This document shows, piece after piece, positions 18,166 through 27,451 of a DNA stretch of 64,000 nucleotides. The DNA comes from Verrucomicrobiaceae bacterium (GTDB lineage Bacteria > Verrucomicrobiota > Verrucomicrobiia > Verrucomicrobiales > Akkermansiaceae). How positions within the stretch are numbered: the first letter of the stretch is position 1; the number at the start of each line of letters is the position of its first letter. The stretch covers positions 124,001-188,000 of the forward strand of contig JAIXWR010000021.1 of NCBI GenBank assembly GCA_027491155.1, read 5' to 3'. The translations under genes and the position numbers were made by a program. The notes beneath the pieces are model-generated. The model was not told where the DNA came from. It worked only from the letters and a program-made list of their open reading frames with translations, and ran no database searches.

Positions 18166-18765
18166 CTAGTCCGCGCGGAGGCGCGAAACGCGGAGGCGCT
18201 CGCCGACGAGGAGGGATTTGAAGCGCTCGAAGTCTTCTTCCGGGGTCGCGGAGAGGAGGCGGTAGCGGTATTCCGGCCAGTGGCTCATTTCGCCGATGGC
18301 ATTGTGCAGGCGCAGGGCGATCACCTCGTCGCTGTCGGTGCCGCGGCCGCGCAGGCGGCGGGCGAGCTCGGCCTCGTCGGGCGGCATCACGAAGAGATCG
18401 ACCAGCGCGAGGCGGATCGCCGGGTCCTGGCAGGCGCGTACCTGGGCCGCACCCTGGACATCGATGTCCATCACGACGTCGACTCCGGCAGCGAGCCGCC
18501 CGAGCACCTCGCTGCGCAAGGTGCCGTAGTGGTTGCCGTGGACCAGCGCGTGTTCGAGGAAATCCCCGGCGGCGACCTTGGCGGTGAACTCGTCCTTGGT
18601 GAGGAAGAAATACTCTTTCCCGTGGGTCTCGCCGAAGCGAGGCGCGCGGGTGGTGCAGGAGACCGAGAACTCCGCTTCCCCCTCCGCCGCGAGCCGGCGG
18701 CAAAGCGTGGACTTCCCGGAACCGGAAGGACCGGAGACGAGGTAGAGGATGCCGGAGCGGGCCAT
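18166..18765 (-). CDS. gmk: Guanylate kinase
   Basis: A 199-residue enzyme that transfers phosphate from ATP to GMP, giving GDP. Seen: the Walker A loop SGPSGSGKS at 11-19, the GMP-binding TTRAPRFGETHGKEYFF segment, and MDIDVQGAAQVR, all in the usual order; the length is normal. The long open frame upstream is ruled out because the ATG at 18765 (MARSGILYLVSG) starts directly at the family's first strand, and because the upstream frame translates repeat DNA. It lies in a leftward run with the M3 peptidase upstream and the CoaC-type gene downstream. A GATGG-type repeat separates it from the peptidase gene. Confidence 0.95.
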   Translation of the reverse strand: MARSGILYLVSGPSGSGKSTLCRRLAAEGEAEFSVSCTTRAPRFGETHGKEYFFLTKDEFTAKVAAGDFLEHALVHGNHYGTLRSEVLGRLAAGVDVVMDIDVQGAAQVRACQDPAIRLALVDLFVMPPDEAELARRLRGRGTDSDEVIALRLHNAIGEMSHWPEYRYRLLSATPEEDFERFKSLLVGERLRVSRLRAD

Positions 18766-18870
18766 GAAGATGGTAGATGGAAGATGGTAGATGATGGTAC
18801 CTTGCGGGCTGCTCAGACGCCGGCCTTTTGCCTTTCGTCTGCCATCTGCCATCCACCATCTGCCATCTCT
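18766..18870. repeat. GATGG/CCATC inverted repeat element, copy 1
   Basis: The left arm is built from GATGGTAGATGGAAGATGG-type units (18766-18797) and the right arm from CATCTGCCATCCACCATC-type units (about 18838-18868), with a spacer containing GACGCCGGCCTT. The same layout recurs at 34858-34970. The right arm and spacer encode the tail of the M3 peptidase, and the left arm abuts the gmk start codon. Confidence 0.75.
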
Positions 18871-20975
18871 GGCCCGCTGAGTCCCGAGCGGACCAGCAGC
18901 GGCTCGAGCTCGGGATCGCGGCCCATAAAGCGGCGGTAGAGTTCGTCGACAGGCGCGGAGTTGCCCTTGGAAAGGATGTGCTCGCGGAAGGCGGCGCCGG
19001 TTTCGGGGTCGATCACGCCGTTTTCCTGAAAACGGGTGAAGGCGTCGGCATCGAGCACCTCGGCCCATTTGTAGGAGTAATAGCCGGCGGCATAGCCGGT
19101 GGGCGAGCTGAAGAGGTGGTTGAAGCGGCGCGCCATGCTCGGCGAATCGGTCTTCATCGGCACGCGGTAGCTGGCGAGGATCTCGCGGTCGACCTCGTCG
19201 AGGTCGCGGCCCGCGTAGCGGTCGAGGTGGATGTGCAGTTCCAGGTCGAGTTTCCCGAAGGCGAGCTGGCGCATGAAAGTGGTGGCACCGAGGTAGTTTC
19301 TCGCAGCGATCATGCGGTCGAACAGCGCGTCGGGGATCGGCTCGCCGGTCTGGTGGTGGCGCGCGAACAGGTCGAGCGACTGGCGGTCCCAGCAGAAGTT
19401 TTCCATGATCTGCGAGGGCAGCTCGACGAAGTCCCAGGGGACGTTGGTGCCGGCCAGCGAGCGCACGCTGACCTCGCTGAGCAGGCCGTGGAGCAGGTGG
19501 CCGAACTCGTGGAAAATCGTCTCCACCTCGCTGTGGGTCAGCAGCGCCGGCTGGTCGCCGACCGGCGGGGTCATGTTGCCGATGATCAGCCCGAGGTGCG
19601 GCTCGCGGGCCGCGCCGTTGCCGCCGGGGTGGCCGGTGAAGAGGCAGTTCATCCAGGCACCGCCGCGCTTCGATTCGCGGGGATGCCAGTCGGCGTAGAA
19701 GGAGCCGAGGTGCTCGCCGCTTTTGCCGTCGAGGAGGTCGTAGAACTTCACCTCGGGATGCCAGGTTTCGATCACGTCCGCCAGCGCGTCCGCCGGCCGG
19801 CTACCACGATCGTAGTAGGTCGCGGCGCGTTCGTTGATGGTGATGCCGAAGAGCTTCGTGCAGAGGTCGAACATCCCGTTCATCACGCGGTCGACCGGGA
19901 AGTACGGGCGCAGCGCCTCGTCATCGAGGTCGTACTCCTCCTGCCGGCGTTTCTCCGACCAGTAGGCGAACTCCCAGGGCTGGAGGCCGTCGACGGCGGT
20001 CGCGGTCTTGCGCGACTTGTATTCGCAGAGGGCGCGGTATTCGGCGTGGAAGGCGGGCTGGATGCGGTCGTGCAGGTCCTCGGTGAATTTCAGCGCGGTC
20101 TCGCCGTTGCGGGCCATCCGGCGTTGCAGCGTGAGGTCCGCGAAGTGGTCGTGGCCGAGCAGTGCGGCCTTCTCGCGGCGCAGTTCGAGGATCTGCCAGA
20201 CCAGCGAGGTGTTGTCGTGCCCGCCTTCGGACGCGACTTTCACCGAGGCCTCCCAGACCTGGCGGCGGATGCCGTCGTCGTCGAGGTGCTGCATCAGCGG
20301 GAACATCGAGGGCATCTGCAGCGTAAAGCGCCAGGCCGGGGCTTCTTCGGTCGCCAGGCCCTTGGCCGTGGCGTTCGCCAACGCGGCGGCCTTGGCCGAG
20401 GCGGGCAGGCCGGCGAGCTTCGCTTCGTCGGTGATCACCAGGTCCCACGCGTTGGTCGCGTCGAGGACGTGCTCGGAATACTGCTTGGTGAGCTTCGAAA
20501 GCTCGGCCTCCACGGCGGCGACGCGGTCCTTTTGGTCCGGCGGCAGGTCGGCCCCGGACTGGGCGAAGTCGAGCATGGTCTCCTCGACGAAGCGCTTCTC
20601 GACCGGCGGCAGCGCGGCGGCGGTGGGCGATTCGCCGAAGGCCTTGAGCACGGCCCACAGGCGCGGGTTCAGCGGGATCGCGGCGTAGTGCTCGGAGACT
20701 TCCGGCAGCATCGCGTTGAGCGCGGCGCGCTGGGCGGGCTCGTCGCAGACCGAGTCAAGGTGCTGGAGCCGGCCCCAGCCGAGGTTGAGCGAGTCGTTGG
20801 CCTTTTCGAAGGCGCCGAAGGTGTTGGCATAGGTCGCCTCTTCCGGTTTCACCTGGCAGATCGCCTCCAGGTTGACCTTGGCGATTTCCAGCGCATGGCG
20901 GATGTCCGGCTCCACCGCCTCCGGCACGAGCGTGGACCAGCGGACGTGAAAGCCTTCATCGAGAAACGGATGCAT
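18813..20975 (-). CDS. M3-family oligopeptidase (oligopeptidase A / dipeptidyl carboxypeptidase type)
   Basis: A 720-residue zinc metallopeptidase. The zinc motif HEFGH is at 489-493, followed by LLHGLLSEVS. Downstream motifs such as PSQIMENFCWD and the SPTGYAAGYYSYKWAE region near the end match the M3A subfamily, which trims short peptides in the cytoplasm. No signal peptide is present (MHPFLDEGFHVRW). The last about 18 residues (EMADGGWQMADERQKAGV) have no counterpart in the family: they are the translation of a repeat element inserted at the 3' end, so the original stop has been replaced. It is first in the leftward run with gmk and the coaC-type gene. Peptidase identity is certain; substrate preference is not. 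Confidence 0.95.
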   Translation of the reverse strand: MHPFLDEGFHVRWSTLVPEAVEPDIRHALEIAKVNLEAICQVKPEEATYANTFGAFEKANDSLNLGWGRLQHLDSVCDEPAQRAALNAMLPEVSEHYAAIPLNPRLWAVLKAFGESPTAAALPPVEKRFVEETMLDFAQSGADLPPDQKDRVAAVEAELSKLTKQYSEHVLDATNAWDLVITDEAKLAGLPASAKAAALANATAKGLATEEAPAWRFTLQMPSMFPLMQHLDDDGIRRQVWEASVKVASEGGHDNTSLVWQILELRREKAALLGHDHFADLTLQRRMARNGETALKFTEDLHDRIQPAFHAEYRALCEYKSRKTATAVDGLQPWEFAYWSEKRRQEEYDLDDEALRPYFPVDRVMNGMFDLCTKLFGITINERAATYYDRGSRPADALADVIETWHPEVKFYDLLDGKSGEHLGSFYADWHPRESKRGGAWMNCLFTGHPGGNGAAREPHLGLIIGNMTPPVGDQPALLTHSEVETIFHEFGHLLHGLLSEVSVRSLAGTNVPWDFVELPSQIMENFCWDRQSLDLFARHHQTGEPIPDALFDRMIAARNYLGATTFMRQLAFGKLDLELHIHLDRYAGRDLDEVDREILASYRVPMKTDSPSMARRFNHLFSSPTGYAAGYYSYKWAEVLDADAFTRFQENGVIDPETGAAFREHILSKGNSAPVDELYRRFMGRDPELEPLLVRSGLSGPEMADGGWQMADERQKAGV

Positions 20976-21122
20976 GAGCCGTTTCCTAAGCCACGGCGGG
21001 ACGGGTGGGAATGTCGAATTTTGCGCCTGAATGGTGAGATCCTTGAGACCCGGGCTGCTGCTGATTCAAAGACCGTTAGAAACCCGACGACGGGGTGGAC
21101 CGCCTTCGTTTCGTGGCTCCCA

Positions 21123-24100
21123 TCACTTCAGCAGCGAAACATGGCCTTTGGGCACCCATGGTTTGGCCACGATCGGCGCTGTCTTCTTCTTCTTGGGCTT
21201 GGCTACCCAGGTTCCCAGATCCGGGCTGTAAACGCCGCCGCCACCGTGGAGCATGCCGGTCTGCGCAACCCAAAGGACTTCGGGAGCCATCCACTTGACG
21301 GGCCCCACATCGGTGGCTGGCAGGCCGGCGGCGTCGAGGAACACGGGCTTGCACGCATCGTCGCAATCGTAGCGGTGAGCCGGCGTGCCCGAAGAATCGG
21401 TGACCATGGCCAGCCGGAATCCGGTCGACGGCAAAACCCTTCCCCCGCCCGGGCAGCCACGATGAATCTGATAGCTGGCGGCGGCGGTTTCCAGCGCCAC
21501 CGGGTTTCCATCGGCGCAGACATAGGCGGACTCGACGGCACCGGTCTCCGAAAGCTCCTGGATGCAGACCGCCCCGTCATAGACGAACGAGGTCTGGACC
21601 GGTGGCAGCGAGGCCCCGCGATGGATCTTGTGGAGCATGACCCGGCCGAGGGCATCGTAGCCAAACTCCGCGAGCAGGTTCGTGGGAACACCGGAGGCAT
21701 CGGTTTCCCGAACCGCGAGCACCCGGCCCCGCGCATCGCATTCGAAATGCAGGCCCGGCATGGTTCCCCGCTGCATCTGGAGGAGATTTCCCGCATCGTC
21801 CCACGTGATCGGGCCGCCGGGCCAGATGCTGTACTGGCCCATCTGCCGGTCGGCGGGAGGAACAGCGGAAGCCTGCGTGTAAGCTCCGGCCACGCCGTTG
21901 CGAAGTTCGGAAACACGCAGGCCGTCGGCATTCAATTCGTAGCTCACCGAGTCCACGGGCAACAGCGGTCCGCCGGCGATCTCGCGGGCTTCGGTCAGGC
22001 AGGCGGTGAGCCTTCCGAGTCCGTCGCGGGTGAAGGTCTTGATCCTGCCTGCCGCGTCGGGCGCTTCGGAGTAGGAGTTCTCGGTGCGGCTGACCGACTG
22101 GTCCGGATCGCGGCGGGTGATGATGCGGGAGAGCGTGGTGCCGCCCTTGGTGACGGTGGTTTCCACGCAGCGGTCGAACGAGGAGTCCGGTGCTCCGGCA
22201 GGCGGTGCCTCGCCGTCGGCGCGGTAGTGGTGCACGGTGACGGTTCCATTGTCACAGGTCTCGCGCCAGACGCGGTAACCGACGTGCTCCCGGACGATCT
22301 TCGGCGACGGCTGACCCGTCTTGGTGATGCTGAGAAGCTCGCCGTGAGGTCCGCGCACCTCGTCGTAGGAATCTCCACCGGGATAGCTGACCTTGGTCCG
22401 CCCGCGGTGATTGAAGGTCGAGCTAACGGTTGCCGTGCCGGATGAGGTGCTCTGGCTCTGGCTGACCGGATTCGAGAGCGAATCGTAGGTGAACGCGACG
22501 ATGGAGCTTCCCTGTTCGGCGTGGACGCAGCGGCCCAGACCGTCGTGCTGATAGATCGTCGGCGGCGAGGGGGTCACGCCCACCGGAGGGGTCAAGGTTT
22601 CGGAAATCACGCGTCCCAGATCATCGTAGGAGACATCGACCCCCGTGCTGTCCGTTAGATAACCCGTCACAGGCAGTCCGCGCAGGTCGTAGGTCGTCGT
22701 CTCATGCGTGCCATCCGGGAAGTCGCAGGAAACCAGGCGTCCCGCGGCATCGTTCTGGAAGACCGTGGTGTCGCCGCTTGAATTCGACGTCGAACGTGTT
22801 TCGCCGCAGCGTGCGTAGGACTGCCCGAGAACGGTCGGAGACCCGGTCCCCGCGATGTCGCAGGATGCGCGGACGGTGAAGGGTCCGGCGGACGAGGTGC
22901 CATCGTAGTCGCAGGCGATGGCTTGCCTTCCCGGCGGCGAGATCAACAAGGGGCGGCCGAGGGAGTCGTAGGCATAGCTCCAGGTGTTTCCACCGCCGTC
23001 GCTGCGGGAGGAGACGCGTCCGAGAGCGTCGCGGGTGAAGGTATGGCTGAAGGTCTTGCCCGGCGTGCCGACCACGCGGAAATGATCGGTGGTTCCGCAA
23101 ACGAGCACGTCGCCCCGGTTGTCGCGGGTGAGCACCACCGAGCAGGCACCGTTCGAGCAGCGGTTCAAGCGACCGGCGCTGTCGTACTCGAAGGCTTGCA
23201 AGAGATCGCCGTTGAGGGTGATGGACTCGACGAGACCTGCGGGCGAGCGATGGATGGTGGTGAGTTCCGTTTCCGGCGGAGCACCGCTGCCAGGGGTGAA
23301 GCGTTGCGCGGAGATCGTGTCGTCCTCGGTCACGTAGCCGAAGAAGGCGGCGCGCACGGAAAACTGCTCCTGATTGGGCTTCTTACCGTTCAGGAAGTAT
23401 TCTTTCAGTTCGTTGCTGGAGGTCCCTTTCGCTTTCGGGTCCCCGGTCTTGTTCGACTTGAGGACCTCCACGCGTGTTCGTGTGGTGCGCTGTGAAAGAA
23501 GCTGGTTGCCGGCGGATCCGGGAACGTCGTTCAACTCGCCGAAGAACGAAGCGGTGACCGCGCCCGTGTTGTCGTATTCGAGCGTGCTCACATTCCCCAT
23601 CGGGTCCTGGACCGAACTCAGGCGGCCGAAGCCATCGTAGCCGAAGGTGTCCGCCGGATTCGTTGGGCTGCTGGTGAGCGTGGCCGTGCGAGTGACCCTG
23701 CCCTTGGCATCGTAGTCGCATTGCAGCCAGAGGGGCGTGGAGCCGGCGGTGTTTCCTTCGGCGCGGCGGAACAGCAAGCCGCGCTCGTCGTACTGATAGT
23801 CGATCATCCGGTCGGTCGCTTGCGCGCGGCAGGCGGCCGGGGTCGAGAGTTTGATGATCTGCCCGGCGGCGTCGCGGACGAGATCACAGACCGCGAAGTT
23901 CCCCAGGCCCAGGCTGTCCGGGGTGTCCGTCGGGCCCGGGTTGACGGGGCGTTCTTCGGTCGAGACGCGCGTCAACCGTCCGCGAGAGTCGCGCTGCCAG
24001 AAGGTCGAATAGGCGGGATTGGTTGCGTGGGGTGTTCCCGAGGAGTCCAGATGATCGGTGTCGCAGCGCACCAGCAGGCCAGCCGCGTCGTAGGTCAGTC

Positions 24101-27100
24101 GGCTGTTGATGCGCGCGGGGACCGGCGGGGATTGGATCCGCGTGCAGAGGTCCAGTCCGTTGTATTCGTAAGACCAGGTGGCTCCACCGGGATCGGTGAT
24201 GTCCGTGATGCGCCCGAGCGGGTCGCGGACAAAGGTGGTGGTGAGCTGGAGCCCGCCGCCGGAGGCCGACTTGTCGCGGATGACCTGGACCAGCTCTCCG
24301 GTGGCAGGGGAATGCAAGTATTCATCGCGGAAGGTTCGCGTGCCGTCCTGCGTTTCGACACTCACGCACTGGCCGAGGGTGTTGTATTGATAGGTCGTCC
24401 CCTGACCCGGAATCGGCGTGCTCACGGAGAGCGGGTTGCCGTGGGCGTCATAGGTCCACTGATAGACCTGGCCGTGTGCGGTGACCAGGCGTTTGAGCAT
24501 ACCCACGTTGTCGCCCGCTTCGCCGCGGTCGAGGATCTTGCGGAAGAGATCGATGTCGTCATCGGGCAGGTTGTCGCAATCCTGATCGTGATCGTCGTAG
24601 GCGGCCTGCGACAGGCGGTATTCCACATGGCTGGTGTTGATGGTGATGCCGCGCTCCTTTTCGGCGGAGGGCCGGTATTTGTTATGGAACGGCGTGTGAC
24701 GGCCGCCTTCTTCCTTGGACAGAATGCCGGTGCTTACCTTCACCTTGCCGTCCCATCCTCTGCCGCGGGCGGTGCTGAAGCCGTCGCAGTCCTCGTCATC
24801 GCTGGCGAAGTTGCTGCGCGGGCTCCAGACCAGCGCGGTGGGCTTGACATGGCCGAGCCAACCCTTGCCTCCGGAACGGGCGGCGCGGCGGTCGTACAGA
24901 TCGGTGTCGAAATGATTATCGCCCTCTTGATGAACGGGAGAAGTTGTTACACCACCGGATTTGCCCCCCTTGAGTGCCACGTCACCACCCGGATTGCGCC
25001 CGCATTTCACCTGAATGCCCTTGATCGGTCCGCCCGGCATCGCCGCTTCCGGGGTTCCGAATCCCGGTTCGTAGTCGCAGCTCACGGTGCGGGTCTCGCC
25101 GGACGGGCTGCGCAGGGTGAGCACGCGGGCGTTTCCACGCTCGCGCACCGGGGCGCTCCGGTGCAGATCGCGTTCGTAGGTGACGAGCGCCTGACTGCCA
25201 TCCGGCTGGGTGTAGCGGGTGCAGAGGTGGTCCGCATTGAAGTCGCACGAGTATTGATACCAATCCGGATCCGTGGCCCGCAGCTTGCCTGTTAGAGCGA
25301 GGGTGGTGGACGAAACCGGAGTTCCGGGACTCGTGAATCCCGTGTAGATCTTGCGGGATACCGTGCGGTGCATGGCGTCGCACACGAACTCGTTGACGCG
25401 GCCGATCTCATCCACTTCGAACACGCGGTATCCTCCATACGGCTGCTGGTCCGCCGAAAGCGGTTCCCGGGACATCACGCAGACCTGACCCGTGGTGCCG
25501 ACGCGGTGGCGATCGTGGGAAACGCAGACGTCGTAGTCGAGATGGAGCGGATCCGTCGCGCTGGAGTATCCGAAGGACTCGCTCAAGCGGCCCGCACCGT
25601 CGAAAACGGACAGGAGGTTGCCATCCCGCCGCACGTCGCCCGTGCCGGTGGTGTAGGTGAAACGAAGCGCTCCGCTGCCGGGAGGAAGGACGGTCTTCAA
25701 CATGCCTTCGCCACCGTCGCTCTCGCCGGCACCGTAGTAGGTGAAGTCGTAGCTTCTGCCGCCGGAGTCCGCGATGCGTTCGATGCGATCGCCCATGGCG
25801 CTCCAAGTAACGGAGATCGATCTGCCGAACGCGTTGGACACGCTATCCAGCAAGCCCGCCGGATGGTAGGCGCAGGTGAGGGACACCCCGTTGCGGTCGG
25901 TGATCTTCTCGATCTTGCCGGCTTCCGGCGATCCGTTCAACGGCTTGAAGACCCACTTGCCGGTATCCGCGAATTTCAGCGTGAAGACATCGCCGCTGAA
26001 GCTCCCCTCGCGGAAAAACCCGTCGCAGCGATAAGTGCCGTCGCTTTGCCGGTGGAATACATCCGCGCGTCCGCCGCCGTCGCGGATGACCACACGATCG
26101 GCCGCCGGACCGGCGGTGGCGGGAATGGCTTCGATGGAGATGTTGTAGGAGAAATCCCACTGCGCGCCGTGACCGGAACTGCAACTTTTCATCGAACGGT
26201 AGGTCCTCACCCAAGCGAGCGGCGGGCCAGCCGGGGAATGGAGCGAAAGGTCCGTTTGATGGAACGACACCTCGCCGGGAATGCCGGAGGGCGCGGGCGC
26301 GGTGCGCTGCGTCGTGAAGTCCGAGGGTTCGGGATTGCCGTCGTCGCAGTCGTCGTTGGGTGCGGCGGAGAAGTCGTAATCGGCATCGTCGTAGGGGACC
26401 AGCGAGCTCCCTCCGGCGGAGCTGGGCACCTCCATGGCCAACGCTTGGTAAGTACCGTATGATTTCGTGGTCAGGATCCTGATGGTCGCCATGCTTGATC
26501 CGGAGACGTCATCATGGTCATCGCAGTCGTTGTCCGACGGCGCGGCAATGCGCGCTTTCAGTCCCAGATTGAAGAGGCACTGCCGCTTGATCTGCGACTT
26601 CTCGATTCCCCGCATGGAGGGAGGCAGCGAGGGCGGGCCATCCTCCGCGCGGCCGGTTTCGGTGACGGTGATCTGCTGGTCGATATCAACGAGGATGCCC
26701 CCCAATGCATCGCGGATGCTCGCCGAGATCACCCGCACTCCGGGAGGCAGGGTTCCCGTGATCGAGGCCCGCCAGGTGGTGGTCGTGAGTTGTTCCAACG
26801 GAAACGAGAGCAGGCCCAGGCCCTCGACTTCCAACGCGAGCACCGCACCCGGTGGCAGGCACTGGCCGTGGATGAGGAGTTTGCCTCCCAGCGGCTGGAG
26901 CACCGTGGGCGAGAGGGAGAAAACCTCCGCGGTCGGCTTGCTCACCCGGTAGAAACAGCGCGTCGTCACCGCTTCGGGATCGCGCCACTCGGCGGAGACC
27001 GAGCCTGCTTCCACCAGCGCCACACGGGACCATCCGCCGCCACCGCCGCCACCCGAACCGGCACCGAGGTCCGTCGATTTCTCCACCTGGTATCGAACTC

Positions 27101-27275
27101 CGGGTTGGGCGGTCCAGGTGAGTTTAGCCTGCTTGCCCGGGAGACCGACGGCAAACTCCAGGAGCGGAGAGCTATCCGGGCCGTCCGCCAGGGCCGCCAG
27201 CGGGGAGCCGAGGAGGAGAACTGACGCCAGAAAAAAGCGGCCGCGGCCCCGAAGCGGGGCGGTGGATGGGATCAT
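21123..27275 (-). CDS. Giant secreted RHS/YD-repeat protein
   Basis: A 2050-residue exported protein. It has a signal peptide (about 14-30, ending ALADG), an N-terminal immunoglobulin-like part, then from about residue 300 a region containing PLAWVRTYRS and a long array of YD/RHS repeats (for example YDALGRVMLHKI, YDSLGRPLLIS and YNTLGQCVSVETQDG). Four Asp/Cys-rich insertions interrupt the N-terminal half, such as DNDCDDHDD and DDHDQDCDN, and may bind Ca2+. The RHS core end is degenerate (GGGGVYSPDLGTWVAKP) and is followed by only a 24-residue basic tail, not a polymorphic toxin domain, and no immunity gene follows. The start ATG at 27275 opens the signal peptide. Likely role: surface-exposed or released shell-forming protein; the cargo is unclear. 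Confidence 0.9.
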   Translation of the reverse strand: MIPSTAPLRGRGRFFLASVLLLGSPLAALADGPDSSPLLEFAVGLPGKQAKLTWTAQPGVRYQVEKSTDLGAGSGGGGGGGWSRVALVEAGSVSAEWRDPEAVTTRCFYRVSKPTAEVFSLSPTVLQPLGGKLLIHGQCLPPGAVLALEVEGLGLLSFPLEQLTTTTWRASITGTLPPGVRVISASIRDALGGILVDIDQQITVTETGRAEDGPPSLPPSMRGIEKSQIKRQCLFNLGLKARIAAPSDNDCDDHDDVSGSSMATIRILTTKSYGTYQALAMEVPSSAGGSSLVPYDDADYDFSAAPNDDCDDGNPEPSDFTTQRTAPAPSGIPGEVSFHQTDLSLHSPAGPPLAWVRTYRSMKSCSSGHGAQWDFSYNISIEAIPATAGPAADRVVIRDGGGRADVFHRQSDGTYRCDGFFREGSFSGDVFTLKFADTGKWVFKPLNGSPEAGKIEKITDRNGVSLTCAYHPAGLLDSVSNAFGRSISVTWSAMGDRIERIADSGGRSYDFTYYGAGESDGGEGMLKTVLPPGSGALRFTYTTGTGDVRRDGNLLSVFDGAGRLSESFGYSSATDPLHLDYDVCVSHDRHRVGTTGQVCVMSREPLSADQQPYGGYRVFEVDEIGRVNEFVCDAMHRTVSRKIYTGFTSPGTPVSSTTLALTGKLRATDPDWYQYSCDFNADHLCTRYTQPDGSQALVTYERDLHRSAPVRERGNARVLTLRSPSGETRTVSCDYEPGFGTPEAAMPGGPIKGIQVKCGRNPGGDVALKGGKSGGVTTSPVHQEGDNHFDTDLYDRRAARSGGKGWLGHVKPTALVWSPRSNFASDDEDCDGFSTARGRGWDGKVKVSTGILSKEEGGRHTPFHNKYRPSAEKERGITINTSHVEYRLSQAAYDDHDQDCDNLPDDDIDLFRKILDRGEAGDNVGMLKRLVTAHGQVYQWTYDAHGNPLSVSTPIPGQGTTYQYNTLGQCVSVETQDGTRTFRDEYLHSPATGELVQVIRDKSASGGGLQLTTTFVRDPLGRITDITDPGGATWSYEYNGLDLCTRIQSPPVPARINSRLTYDAAGLLVRCDTDHLDSSGTPHATNPAYSTFWQRDSRGRLTRVSTEERPVNPGPTDTPDSLGLGNFAVCDLVRDAAGQIIKLSTPAACRAQATDRMIDYQYDERGLLFRRAEGNTAGSTPLWLQCDYDAKGRVTRTATLTSSPTNPADTFGYDGFGRLSSVQDPMGNVSTLEYDNTGAVTASFFGELNDVPGSAGNQLLSQRTTRTRVEVLKSNKTGDPKAKGTSSNELKEYFLNGKKPNQEQFSVRAAFFGYVTEDDTISAQRFTPGSGAPPETELTTIHRSPAGLVESITLNGDLLQAFEYDSAGRLNRCSNGACSVVLTRDNRGDVLVCGTTDHFRVVGTPGKTFSHTFTRDALGRVSSRSDGGGNTWSYAYDSLGRPLLISPPGRQAIACDYDGTSSAGPFTVRASCDIAGTGSPTVLGQSYARCGETRSTSNSSGDTTVFQNDAAGRLVSCDFPDGTHETTTYDLRGLPVTGYLTDSTGVDVSYDDLGRVISETLTPPVGVTPSPPTIYQHDGLGRCVHAEQGSSIVAFTYDSLSNPVSQSQSTSSGTATVSSTFNHRGRTKVSYPGGDSYDEVRGPHGELLSITKTGQPSPKIVREHVGYRVWRETCDNGTVTVHHYRADGEAPPAGAPDSSFDRCVETTVTKGGTTLSRIITRRDPDQSVSRTENSYSEAPDAAGRIKTFTRDGLGRLTACLTEAREIAGGPLLPVDSVSYELNADGLRVSELRNGVAGAYTQASAVPPADRQMGQYSIWPGGPITWDDAGNLLQMQRGTMPGLHFECDARGRVLAVRETDASGVPTNLLAEFGYDALGRVMLHKIHRGASLPPVQTSFVYDGAVCIQELSETGAVESAYVCADGNPVALETAAASYQIHRGCPGGGRVLPSTGFRLAMVTDSSGTPAHRYDCDDACKPVFLDAAGLPATDVGPVKWMAPEVLWVAQTGMLHGGGGVYSPDLGTWVAKPKKKKTAPIVAKPWVPKGHVSLLK

Positions 27276-27451
27276 GGGGAGTGATTGGGTTGTTTGCCGT
27301 GAAATCTTCCCGGACCGGAAACATTCCAGCAGCTTGGATTTCTCATAGGAGGACCGGCATGGGCCGTCAATGTCCGAAGGCAAGGGCGGGACGGGGCTGG
27401 ATTGCTTCTTGTCCTCGCAACGCCGGCCATCGAACTTCAGGCACGACGCCC

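Noticed and set aside
18813-18870. The M3 peptidase tail as a conserved sorting or degradation signal
   Set aside because: The tail is the direct translation of a dispersed repeat element, so it is better explained by insertion than by function.
18828-22445. A 1205-codon rightward open frame opposite the M3 peptidase and RHS genes
   Set aside because: It crosses the ends of two real genes and the gap, has no domain match, and mirrors codon bias of the real strands.
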